From Legionella shakespearei DSM 23087 (GTDB lineage Bacteria; Pseudomonadota; Gammaproteobacteria; Legionellales; Legionellaceae), in assembly GCF_000373765.1 (NCBI RefSeq), contig NZ_KB892435.1:70468-134467 (forward strand): 64,000 nt of DNA, read 5' to 3'. Shown here one piece after another: positions 27,309 through 37,016 of the stretch. Within the stretch, counting starts at the first letter, position 1, and every line of letters begins with the position of its first letter. The notes under the pieces are model-generated. The model did no database searches. It was given only the letters and a program-made list of their open reading frames with translations, and was not told the DNA's origin. Both the position numbers and the translations under genes were made by a program.

Positions 27309-28478
27309 TTGCGTTTTTTAGTTCAAATTACCTTATGGTTTTTATGTCAAGCGTCTACTGCGTTCGCAACACCCCAATTTCTAACCCTTTCAGATATTCA
27401 TTATGGCAGTGACATTAGCCCTGCTGATGGCCACAACACCGGTGATGAATTTTTAACTGTTGCCTTGAACAAAATGAACGAATTAAGCAAGAAAGCCGAT
27501 TTTATTCTTTATCTAGGCGATATACCTACCCATTCCGCTTCCTTCTGGGGGGCTGGCAATAAAGCAGAATATGAAAGAACACTATTTCACCGGTTATTTG
27601 AAGCGGATTCTGAATTGAAACCCATGTTTTACATTACCGGCAATAATGATTCTCTGGCGGGAAATTATCAGCCTTTTGAAGTCAACGGAAAATCGCCTTT
27701 AAACTATGCAACAGATTGGACAGGAGCCTGTGTCCACTGCGAGGGATTAATCATTGATGACAGCCATATGCGTCATGACGGCTATTATTCCAGTTACGTT
27801 ATTCCTGATAATAAAGACATTATGTTAATTGCTTTAAACACGGTGCAATGGACAAAGGCTCCCATCCTGTTACCCAAATACCCGCATCAGGAACGTGACG
27901 CCCTAATGCAATTGTTTTGGCTCGAACAACAGCTAAAAAAGCATAAAGCAAAACAAATGTTAATCGCCATGCATGTGGCACCTGGAAATGACTATCATGG
28001 TGCTCCTTTATGGCATGATGTTTATTTACAGAAATTCATTAAAATCCTGTCACAATATCATTCTTCCTATGAGCAAATCACCTTGCTCACTTCCCATAGC
28101 CATATGGATGAAGTGCGGAACATTAAATTACCAGACGGGGTTAGTGTTTTTGCTTATTCTACTCCCGGAATTAGCCGTAAACACCATAATAATCCCGGTA
28201 TGAAACTCTTTCTTTTGAACGATGAACTACATATCAAAGAATTTATTACTTATTACACTACTGCTTTGGAAGAGTGGGGAAATGAACTTTATCATGCATT
28301 GGGAACTCCTGATGCCATTTTTCCCGAATGTCAGAACATCACTCTGGCGCAGTGCCTTAATACGTTGAGTGTAAAGCAAGTGTGTGCTTATTTGGATGAG
28401 GGAATGTTCTATGGGGTAAAAAGCCCCCGTGTTGCTGCTGAAGAATGCAACAAGGTTTATACTGTAAATCAGCAATAG
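27309..28478 (+). CDS. Secreted acid-sphingomyelinase-like metallophosphoesterase
   Basis: 389 residues. I start at the TTG at 27309 because AGGAG lies 6 bases upstream and the product begins with a clear signal peptide (LRFLVQITLWFLCQASTAFA); the upstream ATG at 27201 is inside a palindromic repeat. Metal-site motifs of calcineurin-like phosphoesterases: LSDIHYG, LYLGDIP, ITGNNDS, MHVAPG and TSHSHMDE. The length and order fit the ASM-like phosphodiesterase group, which cleaves phosphodiester lipids or nucleotides. Export to periplasm or outside is expected. Confidence 0.8.
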   Translation: MRFLVQITLWFLCQASTAFATPQFLTLSDIHYGSDISPADGHNTGDEFLTVALNKMNELSKKADFILYLGDIPTHSASFWGAGNKAEYERTLFHRLFEADSELKPMFYITGNNDSLAGNYQPFEVNGKSPLNYATDWTGACVHCEGLIIDDSHMRHDGYYSSYVIPDNKDIMLIALNTVQWTKAPILLPKYPHQERDALMQLFWLEQQLKKHKAKQMLIAMHVAPGNDYHGAPLWHDVYLQKFIKILSQYHSSYEQITLLTSHSHMDEVRNIKLPDGVSVFAYSTPGISRKHHNNPGMKLFLLNDELHIKEFITYYTTALEEWGNELYHALGTPDAIFPECQNITLAQCLNTLSVKQVCAYLDEGMFYGVKSPRVAAEECNKVYTVNQQ

Positions 28479-28502
28479 GAAAGGTCGGGAACCAAGCGTG
28501 TA

Positions 28503-28726
28503 GCGTGTAGCCCGTATTAGCGAAGCGTAATACGGGATCGAAGTAGTAATATTTCCCGCATTACGCTGACGCTAATGCGGGCTACGAAGGCTGTGCTGCT
28601 CCCGACAAATAAAGATTATGCAGCGTGTAGCCCGTATTAGCGAAGCGTAATACGGGATCGAAGTAGTAAGATTTCCCATATTACGCTGACGCTAATGCGG
28701 GCTACGAAGGCTGTGCTGTTCCCGAC
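28503..28726. repeat. Direct duplication of a palindromic repeat, family F
   Basis: Two nearly identical copies, 120 bases apart (28503-28606 and 28623-28726). Each has arms GTAGCCCGTATTAGCG... and ...CGCTAATGCGGGCTAC, with inner CGTAATACGGG / CCCGCATTACG pairing. It fills the space between convergent genes. Confidence 0.8.
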
Positions 28727-28732
28727 AAACAT

Positions 28733-29833
28733 TTATACTGTAACCGTTTCAGGATTTTCAGGAAGCTCTTCACTGGGAAGATTTCTGATACGCTGGGCTT
28801 CTACAACCAATACTTTGAAATAATCATAAGACATGTAGAAATTACCTTTGTCGCCATATTCTTCACCCCATGAATTTCTCAGAGTGAATAAACCTTTATG
28901 TTGACGACCCTTGCTATCGGTAGCAACGGCTTCATCATCGTAACCCGTGATCACCATTTCATGTCCGCCAAAGAATGGGCGTAAATAAATATCACGAGCG
29001 ATTTCAGGAGTCAGAACCCAGGTGTCATTTTCAGCACTGCGTGTACCAACTGCGCCTGCAGTACCCAAATCCAAATCTACCAGCAGGACAGCGAAAGTAA
29101 CTCGGTCTTTATCATTAAGCGCTGTTTTGACTTCATTGATGGTTTTATCGGTATCTGTTCTTTCCAGAAAGGCCTGATATACATCAAGTATTGGTGAAAA
29201 AAGGATGTCCTTTTCAGAGAGGTCTTCACTCATCTGATGGAATTCTTCCAATGACATAGGCGTCGTGGGAGTTGATTCCGATGATGTTGGATATTCAGTT
29301 AATCCACCACAACCCATAGCACGTTGTTTTTCTTTACTTACTATTCCAAAATTTTCCATTTGGCTTAATACGATGCGACCAAAGGAACCATCCCAACCGC
29401 TTGGTGAATAACCATTCTGTTCCAGATGTAAACCTAACTGCAGTTGACACAATTGGCTGACGTAGTCGCCTTTATCTAATGCTGCATCGACAGCTGCTGT
29501 GGTTGCGAAAGTCACGCAAGAACCATAGCTGCCCTGGTTTAAAACAGGTACATTGTTCATGCCTAATTCAATTTTACTTGGCAAATGTGATGGAGTTTTT
29601 AAAGTATTTGTTCTGTTGATTGTTGCGGTATTTCTTTTGTTCAGCGTTTCGAGTGCTGATTTGGATAATTGCATTTTAAGCAATTTGATATTTTGCTTTT
29701 TCACTTTGCCTTGAATGGCATTTTTTTGTGGTGCTTTAATAGATTGATCAATGGTACCAACTATTTTCAGGTCTTGCGCAAATAAATTGGAACTTAGTGC
29801 TAAAGATAACCATAATAACTGATGTAGTCGCAT
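28733..29833 (-). CDS. Secreted papain-like (C1) cysteine protease
   Basis: 366 residues. Signal peptide MRLHQLLWLSLALSSNLFA, a basic propeptide-like region to about residue 100, then a C1 core: NQGSYGSCVTFATTAA (oxyanion Gln and catalytic Cys), GGHEMVITGYDDE (His) and LRNSWGEEYGDKGNFYMSYD (Asn). GGAG precedes the ATG at 29833. Papain-like proteases secreted by the type II system are known in Legionella, and this one has the same architecture. It is divergent from the sidF-like gene. Confidence 0.85.
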   Translation of the reverse strand: MRLHQLLWLSLALSSNLFAQDLKIVGTIDQSIKAPQKNAIQGKVKKQNIKLLKMQLSKSALETLNKRNTATINRTNTLKTPSHLPSKIELGMNNVPVLNQGSYGSCVTFATTAAVDAALDKGDYVSQLCQLQLGLHLEQNGYSPSGWDGSFGRIVLSQMENFGIVSKEKQRAMGCGGLTEYPTSSESTPTTPMSLEEFHQMSEDLSEKDILFSPILDVYQAFLERTDTDKTINEVKTALNDKDRVTFAVLLVDLDLGTAGAVGTRSAENDTWVLTPEIARDIYLRPFFGGHEMVITGYDDEAVATDSKGRQHKGLFTLRNSWGEEYGDKGNFYMSYDYFKVLVVEAQRIRNLPSEELPENPETVTV

Positions 29834-30053
29834 TTATATCTTCTCCGGTTGTACTATACGTTAATTAGCGGAGAGCCATGATACTAGATGATTGAATAAT
29901 AATCAACATAGATTTATTGTGATCACTTGAGCGAAAAAATAATATTATTGGTTAGGTACTATTCGCAATTTTTTGTGACGAAAGGTTTAGTTAATAATTT
30001 TGGAGTATAGTAATAAAGAATAAGTACATTCATTTATCATAAAGGTTACGATT

Positions 30054-32393
30054 ATGACGCATTCAAAACTCTATACAGACAATGTACGCGAATTTCTAAC
30101 TGATGGTACAACAGAACAACGGCTTGATGTGGATGCAGTAACCGCCTTGACAGATGGCTGTCAATTATCTGATTTACAACATGTGTACAGCCAAATAAGT
30201 GATTTGTTGCGTGAAACAAACGATGCCCAATTTGGAATCGAATCTCAGCTTATAGAGGGACAATGGGTACGAAACGCAACCAGAGCTGTACCTCTTGCCG
30301 AACGCATGTCTCATGAGGCTCCGGTTATTGAAGCAAATAATGCGCTGATGCGCTGTTTAGCCCGTTTAAGACCCATTGATTATGCCATTGGGAAAAAGCA
30401 TCATGAAAATAATCCTGCTTTGGAAGCTGAGGTCAGAGATAAGCTAAAAGCTCAATTTGCAGAAACCGCAACCCTCATTTTACACACTGCGCAAAGCGGC
30501 AAAAGTGACGAACAGATACTCGAAGAAATCAAAAAGCTTGAAAAAAAATTTAATACCGCTTTAATTCAGGGTCTTCATGATGCCAATTTGAGCGCTGGCT
30601 GTGAGTCTGTCGAAGATGCGGAGAAACTTTTATTCCATTATCGTAATTTATCCAGCCTACTGGATCCTGCAAGAACCATGGTTACCCTGACTTATGATGA
30701 AGAAGCAAAAGTGTTGCAGCGTGAAACCCAGTATCCAGTCACTAAAAAAAGTGAGCGGCAAAAACTGGAGTGTGATGCGCTTAGAATGCTTCAACCCCAT
30801 CCTTTCAAAGAGGAAAAGAACGGACATAATGTACGCAACCTCGCCAGCCAGCAAGCAGACAGTCTCTTTGCTGACTTAATGGTACAAGATGACAGGGCCT
30901 TACCTGCGCAAGCCAGAAAAACGCATCTGACGGGAACGAAAAATGCTTTTATTGTTAAAAATGAATTAATACCGGTTGAGAGTTTACCTGATGAGGCCCG
31001 GTTGACTGATTACCAGGCGTCAACGGATAATACCCTTTGGCTGGCGCGCACCGGAGTGCCTGTTTATGTTGGCAGTGGCGAAGACAAAGAGTCAATTCAA
31101 TTACATACTACAGAGAATCTGCAACAAATTCGCCGTGCAGCGCAAGAGCGCATGGGGCGTGCTGAACTCTATTTGCACGTAACCTGTTTGAATACCTACA
31201 CCCCACTGGAAAACCAGAAATCCATGATCGATCATCTGTATGAGGCGACCCGAGGACAGGAAAGTGGCGGTGATGAAATCTCTTATGTGCCAACAAACCA
31301 TGATGGTACGTTCCGGGCTATGGACGTGGCGCCGCATCTTGTGTTTGCGGAGGGTAGTGAACCTTCCTATTCTTTACCCTTGCAAAAGGCGGATCGGCTG
31401 GCTCAGGTTACCAAGGTGGTTTTAGCTGCCGCACAGGATGAAGCGACGGTCAGTATTGTCCAGTGTGCAAGTGGGCAAGACAGAACTGGAACCGCCGTGG
31501 AAAAGGCAACCCAGGTTTGGATGCAAAGCCGCTATGCTGCTTTAGGCCGGAATGCTGCAAATATAGAAACCATGCGCGCTTTAGGTGGTAATGCTGCTGA
31601 AATAGCCACTCATCTTGTTCCAGGTTCACCCGGAATGAAAAAAGAATCCATGGCTAATAATTTTTTTGGAGATGAGTCAGCGTTTTCCAAAACAGCTTCT
31701 GAGCAATTTTATCTTTCCAGTGCTGAGACTAATAAGAAGAATCCAGTAGGTGCCGTAGATTTTCTGACCAAACCGTCTCAGGCCGCACGTGCTGAGTATG
31801 AAGCGAACCTTCAGGCATTTGAAAAAAGTCTTATTGCTTACAAAGACAGTATTGGACAAGATGAAAACAAACAAAAATTCTATGATAATGGCCAGATCTT
31901 GCTAAATAACGTCAAAGCCGTTGCTGCAGATCATCCTGATTCCAAAGCATTATCCGACTTAAATACGGTTTTGGTGCATGCAAAAGTTATGCTACAACCG
32001 GATAGGAATAGTCCTGAGTTCCAGGAGAGCACACGGCGTTTGGCCAGTATGTCGCATGAAGTTTCCGGGCGGTCGTCTTCTGCCTGGAAAGCGCTGGGTA
32101 TAGGGTTGCTTGCTTTTGCCTGCGTGGCCTTGGTCGTTGCTGGTGTTTTAGCGGCAATTCCCAGTGGTGGTTCCAGTCTCTTATTGACTGTGGCAGGAGC
32201 AACAGGACTGAGCCTGGGGGCGGCTGCAGGACTTGGAGCCGGCATTGTCGGGGGCGCTGCCTTATCAGGAGCAGCTTCAGTAGCAATAGGCAGTGAAAAA
32301 GGCCTGGCTAAATCTATTTTCAATTTTAAGTCTGCTTTGCATGAGATTAAAGATTCTGAAGAAGAGCATAAGTCATCAAACAATCCAAAATGA
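30054..32393 (+). CDS. sidF: SidF-like phosphoinositide phosphatase effector
   Basis: 779 residues from the ATG at 30054 (AAAGG upstream). The catalytic CX5R loop is IVQCASGQDRTGTAVEK with Cys at residue 471. Two hydrophobic, glycine-alanine rich segments near the C-terminus (about 680-745: LLAFACVALVVAGVLAAIP; LGAAAGLGAGIVGGAALSGA) can insert in membranes. SidF of L. pneumophila is a Dot/Icm effector that removes the 3-phosphate from PI(3,4)P2 and PI(3,4,5)P3 on the Legionella vacuole and has this layout. From memory SidF is about 912 residues with the cysteine near 645, so this copy is shorter before the active site. The symbol is therefore tentative. Confidence 0.7.
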   Translation: MTHSKLYTDNVREFLTDGTTEQRLDVDAVTALTDGCQLSDLQHVYSQISDLLRETNDAQFGIESQLIEGQWVRNATRAVPLAERMSHEAPVIEANNALMRCLARLRPIDYAIGKKHHENNPALEAEVRDKLKAQFAETATLILHTAQSGKSDEQILEEIKKLEKKFNTALIQGLHDANLSAGCESVEDAEKLLFHYRNLSSLLDPARTMVTLTYDEEAKVLQRETQYPVTKKSERQKLECDALRMLQPHPFKEEKNGHNVRNLASQQADSLFADLMVQDDRALPAQARKTHLTGTKNAFIVKNELIPVESLPDEARLTDYQASTDNTLWLARTGVPVYVGSGEDKESIQLHTTENLQQIRRAAQERMGRAELYLHVTCLNTYTPLENQKSMIDHLYEATRGQESGGDEISYVPTNHDGTFRAMDVAPHLVFAEGSEPSYSLPLQKADRLAQVTKVVLAAAQDEATVSIVQCASGQDRTGTAVEKATQVWMQSRYAALGRNAANIETMRALGGNAAEIATHLVPGSPGMKKESMANNFFGDESAFSKTASEQFYLSSAETNKKNPVGAVDFLTKPSQAARAEYEANLQAFEKSLIAYKDSIGQDENKQKFYDNGQILLNNVKAVAADHPDSKALSDLNTVLVHAKVMLQPDRNSPEFQESTRRLASMSHEVSGRSSSAWKALGIGLLAFACVALVVAGVLAAIPSGGSSLLLTVAGATGLSLGAAAGLGAGIVGGAALSGAASVAIGSEKGLAKSIFNFKSALHEIKDSEEEHKSSNNPK

Positions 32394-32400
32394 AATGACC

Positions 32401-32540
32401 TTGTAGCCGGGCTACAAAAACAGCTTAAGTAAGTGCCAATAGAACTGTTCCGCTTCCTGACGGTCGCGGCTCGGTTTTCGTGCGTTCGTATTGACTTTAT
32501 CGTGCACCGGAAACCGAGCCGCGACTGTTAAGGAGCGGAA
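32401..32540. repeat. Short palindrome plus palindromic repeat family B, copy 2
   Basis: TTGTAGCC-G-GGCTACAA (32401-32417) follows the sidF-like stop by a few bases and may end its transcript. Family B element 32448-32540: TTCCGCTTCCTGACGGTCGC... paired with ...GCGACTGTTAAGGAGCGGAA. The remaining bases up to 32692 show nothing more. Confidence 0.7.
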
Positions 32541-32692
32541 TTTTTGTTGAGGCACAGAGCCTGGCATAGCATTGGTGTTGATATCAATAGGACAAAACCG
32601 CAGGCCGTAGACTAAGATGTGATCAAGAGACATGTGCTTGCAACCGGGATTATGCATCGAATGCATTTTATCCCGGTTCTGCAAATACCTGA

Positions 32693-32878
32693 TTAATAAA
32701 AATCAATAGTCGTTGTGGTCACATCCAATGGTCCTGGAGCATAAACATCATAGATAACCGGCTGGACTACGGGTGCTACAGGTGTTAAGGTCACTTGCCT
32801 GTATTCAACTACTTCAGCAGTGGTACAGCAGCAACCAGCGGCCATTAAGGTAATTCCTATTAATAATATCCATTTCAT
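32693..32878 (-). CDS. Small predicted lipoprotein
   Basis: 61 residues from the ATG at 32878 (MKWILLIGITLMAAGCC). The lipobox is MAAGC, so Cys16 would be lipidated after signal cleavage. The mature part is short, with a threonine/valine/proline-rich stretch (TLTPVAPVVQPVIYDVYAPG) and no recognised domain. An upstream in-frame ATG at 32908 would disrupt the signal and is rejected. Confidence 0.6.
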   Translation of the reverse strand: MKWILLIGITLMAAGCCCTTAEVVEYRQVTLTPVAPVVQPVIYDVYAPGPLDVTTTTIDFY

Positions 32879-32950
32879 AGTGAAGCCCCATATTGTATTA
32901 TTAAACAAATTGTAGATTATTTGAGCAATAATTGCCAGTTACAAGTGGCC

Positions 32951-33073
32951 CGTCGTCCTGAGCGCGTCTTTTGGCGCGAAGGATCTCCTGAAAGCGATAT
33001 GGTGCCACGCCCTGACAGGCATAGTGCCAACATTTGGAGCTCCTTCGCGCCAAAAGACGCGCTCAGGACGACG
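32951..33073. repeat. Palindromic repeat family D, copy 3
   Basis: CGTCGTCCTGAGCGCGTCTT ... complement ending GCTCAGGACGACG. Copies at 13613, 27132 and 40146. It lies between the lipoprotein promoter and the 3' end of the fliK-flhB-like operon. Confidence 0.75.
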
Positions 33074-33104
33074 TGGAGCTGGGAAGGGATACAAACTCAA
33101 ACAT

Positions 33105-33407
33105 TCATGATTTGGAAAAATCCGAGTCGTGGCCAGCTTTATTCGCGCCAGGCTTTTTACCATCAACGTAATAAAGAAATGCCAATATCTGGGCTACAGC
33201 AGTATAAAGCTCTCTGGGTATTTCCTGATTAATACGCACACTGGACAACAAAGCAGTCAGTTCTTCGTTTTGTTCCAAAGGTATCCCATGCTCCTTTGCC
33301 GTAGCAATAATCTGTTTGGCAATATACCCTTCTCCTTTGGCTGTGACTCTGGGAGCAGAAGTCCCATCATAACGTAGGGCAACTGCCTGGGTTTTATTCT
33401 TTTTCAT
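33105..33407 (-). CDS. FlhB C-terminal-domain homologue (FlhB-like/FhlB)
   Basis: 100 residues, corresponding only to the cytoplasmic switch domain of FlhB/YscU proteins: AVALRYDGTSAPRVTAKGEG, IIATAKEHGIPLEQNEELTA, SVRINQEIPRELYTAVAQIL. The autocleavage NPTH motif of full FlhB is absent, and there are no membrane segments. Its ATG overlaps the fliK stop (ATGA), so it is co-translated with the hook-length control gene. Stand-alone FlhB-C homologues next to fliK are known in flagellated bacteria, probably modulating export substrate switching. Confidence 0.85.
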   Translation of the reverse strand: MKKNKTQAVALRYDGTSAPRVTAKGEGYIAKQIIATAKEHGIPLEQNEELTALLSSVRINQEIPRELYTAVAQILAFLYYVDGKKPGANKAGHDSDFSKS

Positions 33408-34576
33408 ATGCGTATATCCAATAGATGTAAATTGGCCACGTCAATGTGATTGCTTTCCAAACCCATTTGTAACTTCCAATGACGTAAATTCAATCCTAAC
33501 TCTGAAAGTACTGTCCGCATTTCATCCTGATATTGATTAAGGGTATCCAGGGTGAGGCTTTGTTCCGTATTAATCTTTATATCAACACATTTGGCACTGA
33601 GCGACACAGTGGCCTGCATGTCGCCAAGACGTGCCAGGCTCAAAGCAAAAGAAATAGACCATTTGGAAGGCTGCATGGGTTCTGCTTTATGCTGCTGAAT
33701 CATCAGTGGAATAACGTCTATGGATTCGGCTGTTTTAATCGGCAGGTCAAGCATCATCAGATATCCGTTTTGATCATTGGATAAATGATGAATTTGGTTT
33801 GCTGTAATGCGTGCCAATACCTGACCCACTTGTTCGCGCAATACATGTTGCAAGGCTTCAGTAGTCAGTGACAGCAGGTCAGGTAATGCTTCTCTCTTCA
33901 GGGGTTGTGGGATTGCACCCGCCAGAGGGAGTGGGTCTTGATGATGCACTTTGGCCTGCGATTCCATGGCAGGGCAGGGGGCATTGGCAGGTTTTGCTGG
34001 CAGGCTTGCTAATAATTGACTGCACTGGCCTTTAAAATCAGCCTTTAATTTTTGTGATGACATGCTGCGTTGCCATTCAAACAGGGAGGATTCCAAAAAT
34101 ACTCCACTACGGCTGATAGCCTGCATTAACTGCTGCGGTAATTGCGATAAAGGCGTGATATTGCTTAAAATGGCTTTGATTTGCTGACTTAGCGTATAGG
34201 GCAATTGTTCTGCATTTGCTAACTGGCTTAAAGTCTGCAATAAATTGGTTGGTGGCGCCTGTTTAGGTAAAACCTGGAGTAACGCACTTTGTAATATGGA
34301 TAAGGACGGAGCTTTTTGCTGGACTTCCAGTATCGTTTCATTATGGTTGGCGACTACTTTTACTTCAAGTAACTCTCCCGGACGAAATTGATGAGAGCTT
34401 TTGGCATTCAGATTTTGTCCGTTTATATTAATTAAAACCTGATCATTGGTAAGCGGGGTAACTACTACTGTTTTCAGCACTTGGCCTACATAGAGCTCCA
34501 TAGCCGGTTTGGCCAGTTTTATTTCTTGCCCAGGCGTTAGCCGGATGTTTGGTGTTTTATTCATTTCAACAGCCAT
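33404..34576 (-). CDS. fliK: Flagellar hook-length control protein
   Basis: 390 residues; AAGGATG before the ATG. The N-terminal half is low-complexity, Gln/Leu-rich and variable (SILQSALLQVLPKQAPPTNL). The C-terminal FliK domain is recognisable around WSISFALSLARLGDMQATVS, LNQYQDEMRTVLSELGLNLR and ending LHLLDIRI. It measures hook length and triggers the export specificity switch through FlhB. Coupled to the FlhB-like gene downstream. Confidence 0.8.
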   Translation of the reverse strand: MAVEMNKTPNIRLTPGQEIKLAKPAMELYVGQVLKTVVVTPLTNDQVLININGQNLNAKSSHQFRPGELLEVKVVANHNETILEVQQKAPSLSILQSALLQVLPKQAPPTNLLQTLSQLANAEQLPYTLSQQIKAILSNITPLSQLPQQLMQAISRSGVFLESSLFEWQRSMSSQKLKADFKGQCSQLLASLPAKPANAPCPAMESQAKVHHQDPLPLAGAIPQPLKREALPDLLSLTTEALQHVLREQVGQVLARITANQIHHLSNDQNGYLMMLDLPIKTAESIDVIPLMIQQHKAEPMQPSKWSISFALSLARLGDMQATVSLSAKCVDIKINTEQSLTLDTLNQYQDEMRTVLSELGLNLRHWKLQMGLESNHIDVANLHLLDIRI

Positions 34577-34778
34577 AATCCATCCTTCCGGTTCAATTTG
34601 AATCAGTATATACTCTCATCTTTGCTATCGGCAGAAGTGTGAATTGCTTGACTTAAAAACACAGTTTTACGCTGTTTCAGGTTTAAAATTCACCAGGAAA
34701 GGATACCAGTCACTCAGGTTGAGGCCGTATTAACCTGAAATGCATCTGGTCATTGCGCAATTTGAATAGGGTGTAGTG

Positions 34779-37016
34779 ATGTTAGATAGAGCCAGTGTAG
34801 TAGATGATCAGTTTATCAAACGAGTATTACAAGGTGATTTTCCTCAGCCTTTGAGTGCCATGAGTCCAGAAACGGCAGAATTGGATAAAAAAACTGCTAT
34901 TGAGATTTTTGACTCGCAGATTAAATCCCGCTTACTTGATTTAATTGCCCGCCAATTGAAAGAAAAAGGCTTGTCTTTTTATACCATAGGCAGTAGCGGG
35001 CATGAAGGAAATGCAGTTTTAGGACAGGTATTCAAATACACCGATATGGCTTTTTTGCATTATCGCAGTGGTGCTTTCTTTTTGCAGCGTGCCAAACAAG
35101 TGCAAGGTCTGGATGGGGTTAAAGACATCCTCTTGTCACTGGTTGCCGCAGCCTGTGATCCCATTTCTGGGGGCCGGCATAAAGTATTTGGCAGTGTCCC
35201 TTTAAATATCCCGCCACAAACCTCGACTATAGCGTCTCATTTGCCTAAAGCTTTGGGAACCGCGCTTTCTATTACCCGTGCAAAAGAATTAGGGATAGAG
35301 AGTAAACTGGCTTCCGATTCAGTCATACTCTGCTCTTTTGGTGATGCATCAACCAACCATGCTTCCACGCAAGCCACATTAAACGCCTGTTCCTGGTTAG
35401 CACAGCAAAATTATCCGCTGCCTCTGGTATTTATTTGTGAAGACAATGGCATTGGCATCTCTGTTCCAACTCCTTCCAACTGGATAGAAACTTCAGTCAG
35501 CGCCAGGCCTGGCTTAAATTATATTGCCTGTGACGGATTAAACATTGCTGATATTTACGCCAAAGCTCAAGAAGCGGAGTATGTGGCGAGAACTAAAAAG
35601 CAACCGGTATTTTTACACATGAAATGCGTTCGCTTATTGGGACATGCCGGTTCAGATATAGAATCACAATACAATACACAGGCTGAGATTGAGCTCCGTG
35701 AAGCGAATGATCCTTTATTGCATACGGCAAACCTGTTGCACCGCGAAGGCTGGATGAGCCTGCAAGCCATGGCTGATTTGTATCGTGACAATAAAGCCTT
35801 AATTGAAGCAAAAGCAGTAGAAGCGATCAGAGAACCTCGGATGAACAGTGCAGAAGAAATTATGTCCTCACTGATACCTAGGGTAGAAAAGAAGCAAATT
35901 TGTGCCTTGCCGGATGAAAAGAAACGTAGTGAATTCTTTGCGGGTGCCTACAATCAGCTGAGTCAAAAGCGTAATTTATGCCAGCATATTAACTTTGCCC
36001 TTACTGATTTGATGATACAGTACCCTAACATGGTAGTTTTTGGTGAAGATGTGGGTAAAAAGGGGGGCGTTTATCGCGTTACCGCGGATTTACAGGCTCG
36101 TTTTGGCCAGCGCAGGGTATTTGATACCATTCTCGATGAAACAACCATTCTGGGAACTGCCATAGGCCTGGCTCATAATGGCTTTATTCCCGTTCCTGAA
36201 ATCCAGTTTCTGGCCTACCTGCATAATGCAGAAGATCAATTACGAGGAGAGGCATCAACCCTGTCGTTCTTTTCCAGCGGGCATTACCAAAATCCCATGG
36301 TGATAAGAATTGCTTCATTAGCCTACCAAAAAGGGTTTGGCGGCCATTTTCATAATGATAATTCCATAGCCGTCTTACGCGATTTACCCGGAGTTATCGT
36401 GGCTTGCCCATCCAATGGGCCTGATGCTGCAAAAATGTTACGAACCTGCATGCGCCTGGCTTATCAGGAAGGGCGTGTGGTGGTATTTTTAGAGCCTATC
36501 GCTTTATATATGACTAAAGATTTACATGCTCCAGGGGATAATGGCTGGCTTTTTGATTATCCATCTCCTGAAGAAGTCATTGAGCCAGGTGAGGTTGGTG
36601 TTTATGGTGAAGGCGATACTGTTATTTTAACTTATGCCAATGGGTATTATTTATCACGTCAGGCTGAGAAGGTACTGCGTGAAGCGCATGGTATTTCAGT
36701 AAAAATAGTAGACTTGCGCTGGATGTGCCCCTTGCCTAAAGAAGCCATTTTAAAGGAAGTCGCTCATGCGAAACGCGTTTTAATTGTCGATGAGGGTAGA
36801 CAAAGCGGCTCAATTAGTGAAGGATTGATGACATTATTGATGGAAGAATCTTCATCACGTTTGAAAGTCAAACGTATAACAGGTAAAGATTGTTTCATTC
36901 CATTAGGAACTGCCTGGCAATATCTCTTGCCCAGTCAGGAAAGTATCGTTGAAGCGGTAATCGCATTACAGTCAGATAAAAGGGAGAAGGAAAGTGGACG
37001 ACTTGTTGTTTCTTGA
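34779..37016 (+). CDS. 2-oxoacid dehydrogenase E1, alpha and beta subunits fused
   Basis: 745 residues from the ATG at 34779 (GTG at 34776 also in frame). The N-terminal alpha part has the TPP-binding GDASTNHASTQATLN and EDNGIGISVPTPSNW. The C-terminal beta part starts near VVFGEDVGKKGGVYRVTADL with DTILDETTILGTAIGLA. This single-chain layout matches branched-chain 2-oxoacid (or pyruvate-like) dehydrogenase E1 of Legionella and other bacteria. Decarboxylation of a 2-oxoacid and acyl transfer to E2 lipoate is the family reaction; no E2 or E3 is adjacent. Overlaps the next gene by 23 bases. Confidence 0.85.
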   Translation: MLDRASVVDDQFIKRVLQGDFPQPLSAMSPETAELDKKTAIEIFDSQIKSRLLDLIARQLKEKGLSFYTIGSSGHEGNAVLGQVFKYTDMAFLHYRSGAFFLQRAKQVQGLDGVKDILLSLVAAACDPISGGRHKVFGSVPLNIPPQTSTIASHLPKALGTALSITRAKELGIESKLASDSVILCSFGDASTNHASTQATLNACSWLAQQNYPLPLVFICEDNGIGISVPTPSNWIETSVSARPGLNYIACDGLNIADIYAKAQEAEYVARTKKQPVFLHMKCVRLLGHAGSDIESQYNTQAEIELREANDPLLHTANLLHREGWMSLQAMADLYRDNKALIEAKAVEAIREPRMNSAEEIMSSLIPRVEKKQICALPDEKKRSEFFAGAYNQLSQKRNLCQHINFALTDLMIQYPNMVVFGEDVGKKGGVYRVTADLQARFGQRRVFDTILDETTILGTAIGLAHNGFIPVPEIQFLAYLHNAEDQLRGEASTLSFFSSGHYQNPMVIRIASLAYQKGFGGHFHNDNSIAVLRDLPGVIVACPSNGPDAAKMLRTCMRLAYQEGRVVVFLEPIALYMTKDLHAPGDNGWLFDYPSPEEVIEPGEVGVYGEGDTVILTYANGYYLSRQAEKVLREAHGISVKIVDLRWMCPLPKEAILKEVAHAKRVLIVDEGRQSGSISEGLMTLLMEESSSRLKVKRITGKDCFIPLGTAWQYLLPSQESIVEAVIALQSDKREKESGRLVVS

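Noticed and set aside
29834-30053. PmrA- or CpxR-type effector promoter before the SidF-like gene
   Set aside because: No convincing match to the tandem CTTAAT-type consensus was found by eye in the intergenic region.
32921-33232. Plus-strand gene of 103 residues
   Set aside because: It is largely the family D palindrome read in frame and overlaps the well supported FlhB-like gene.
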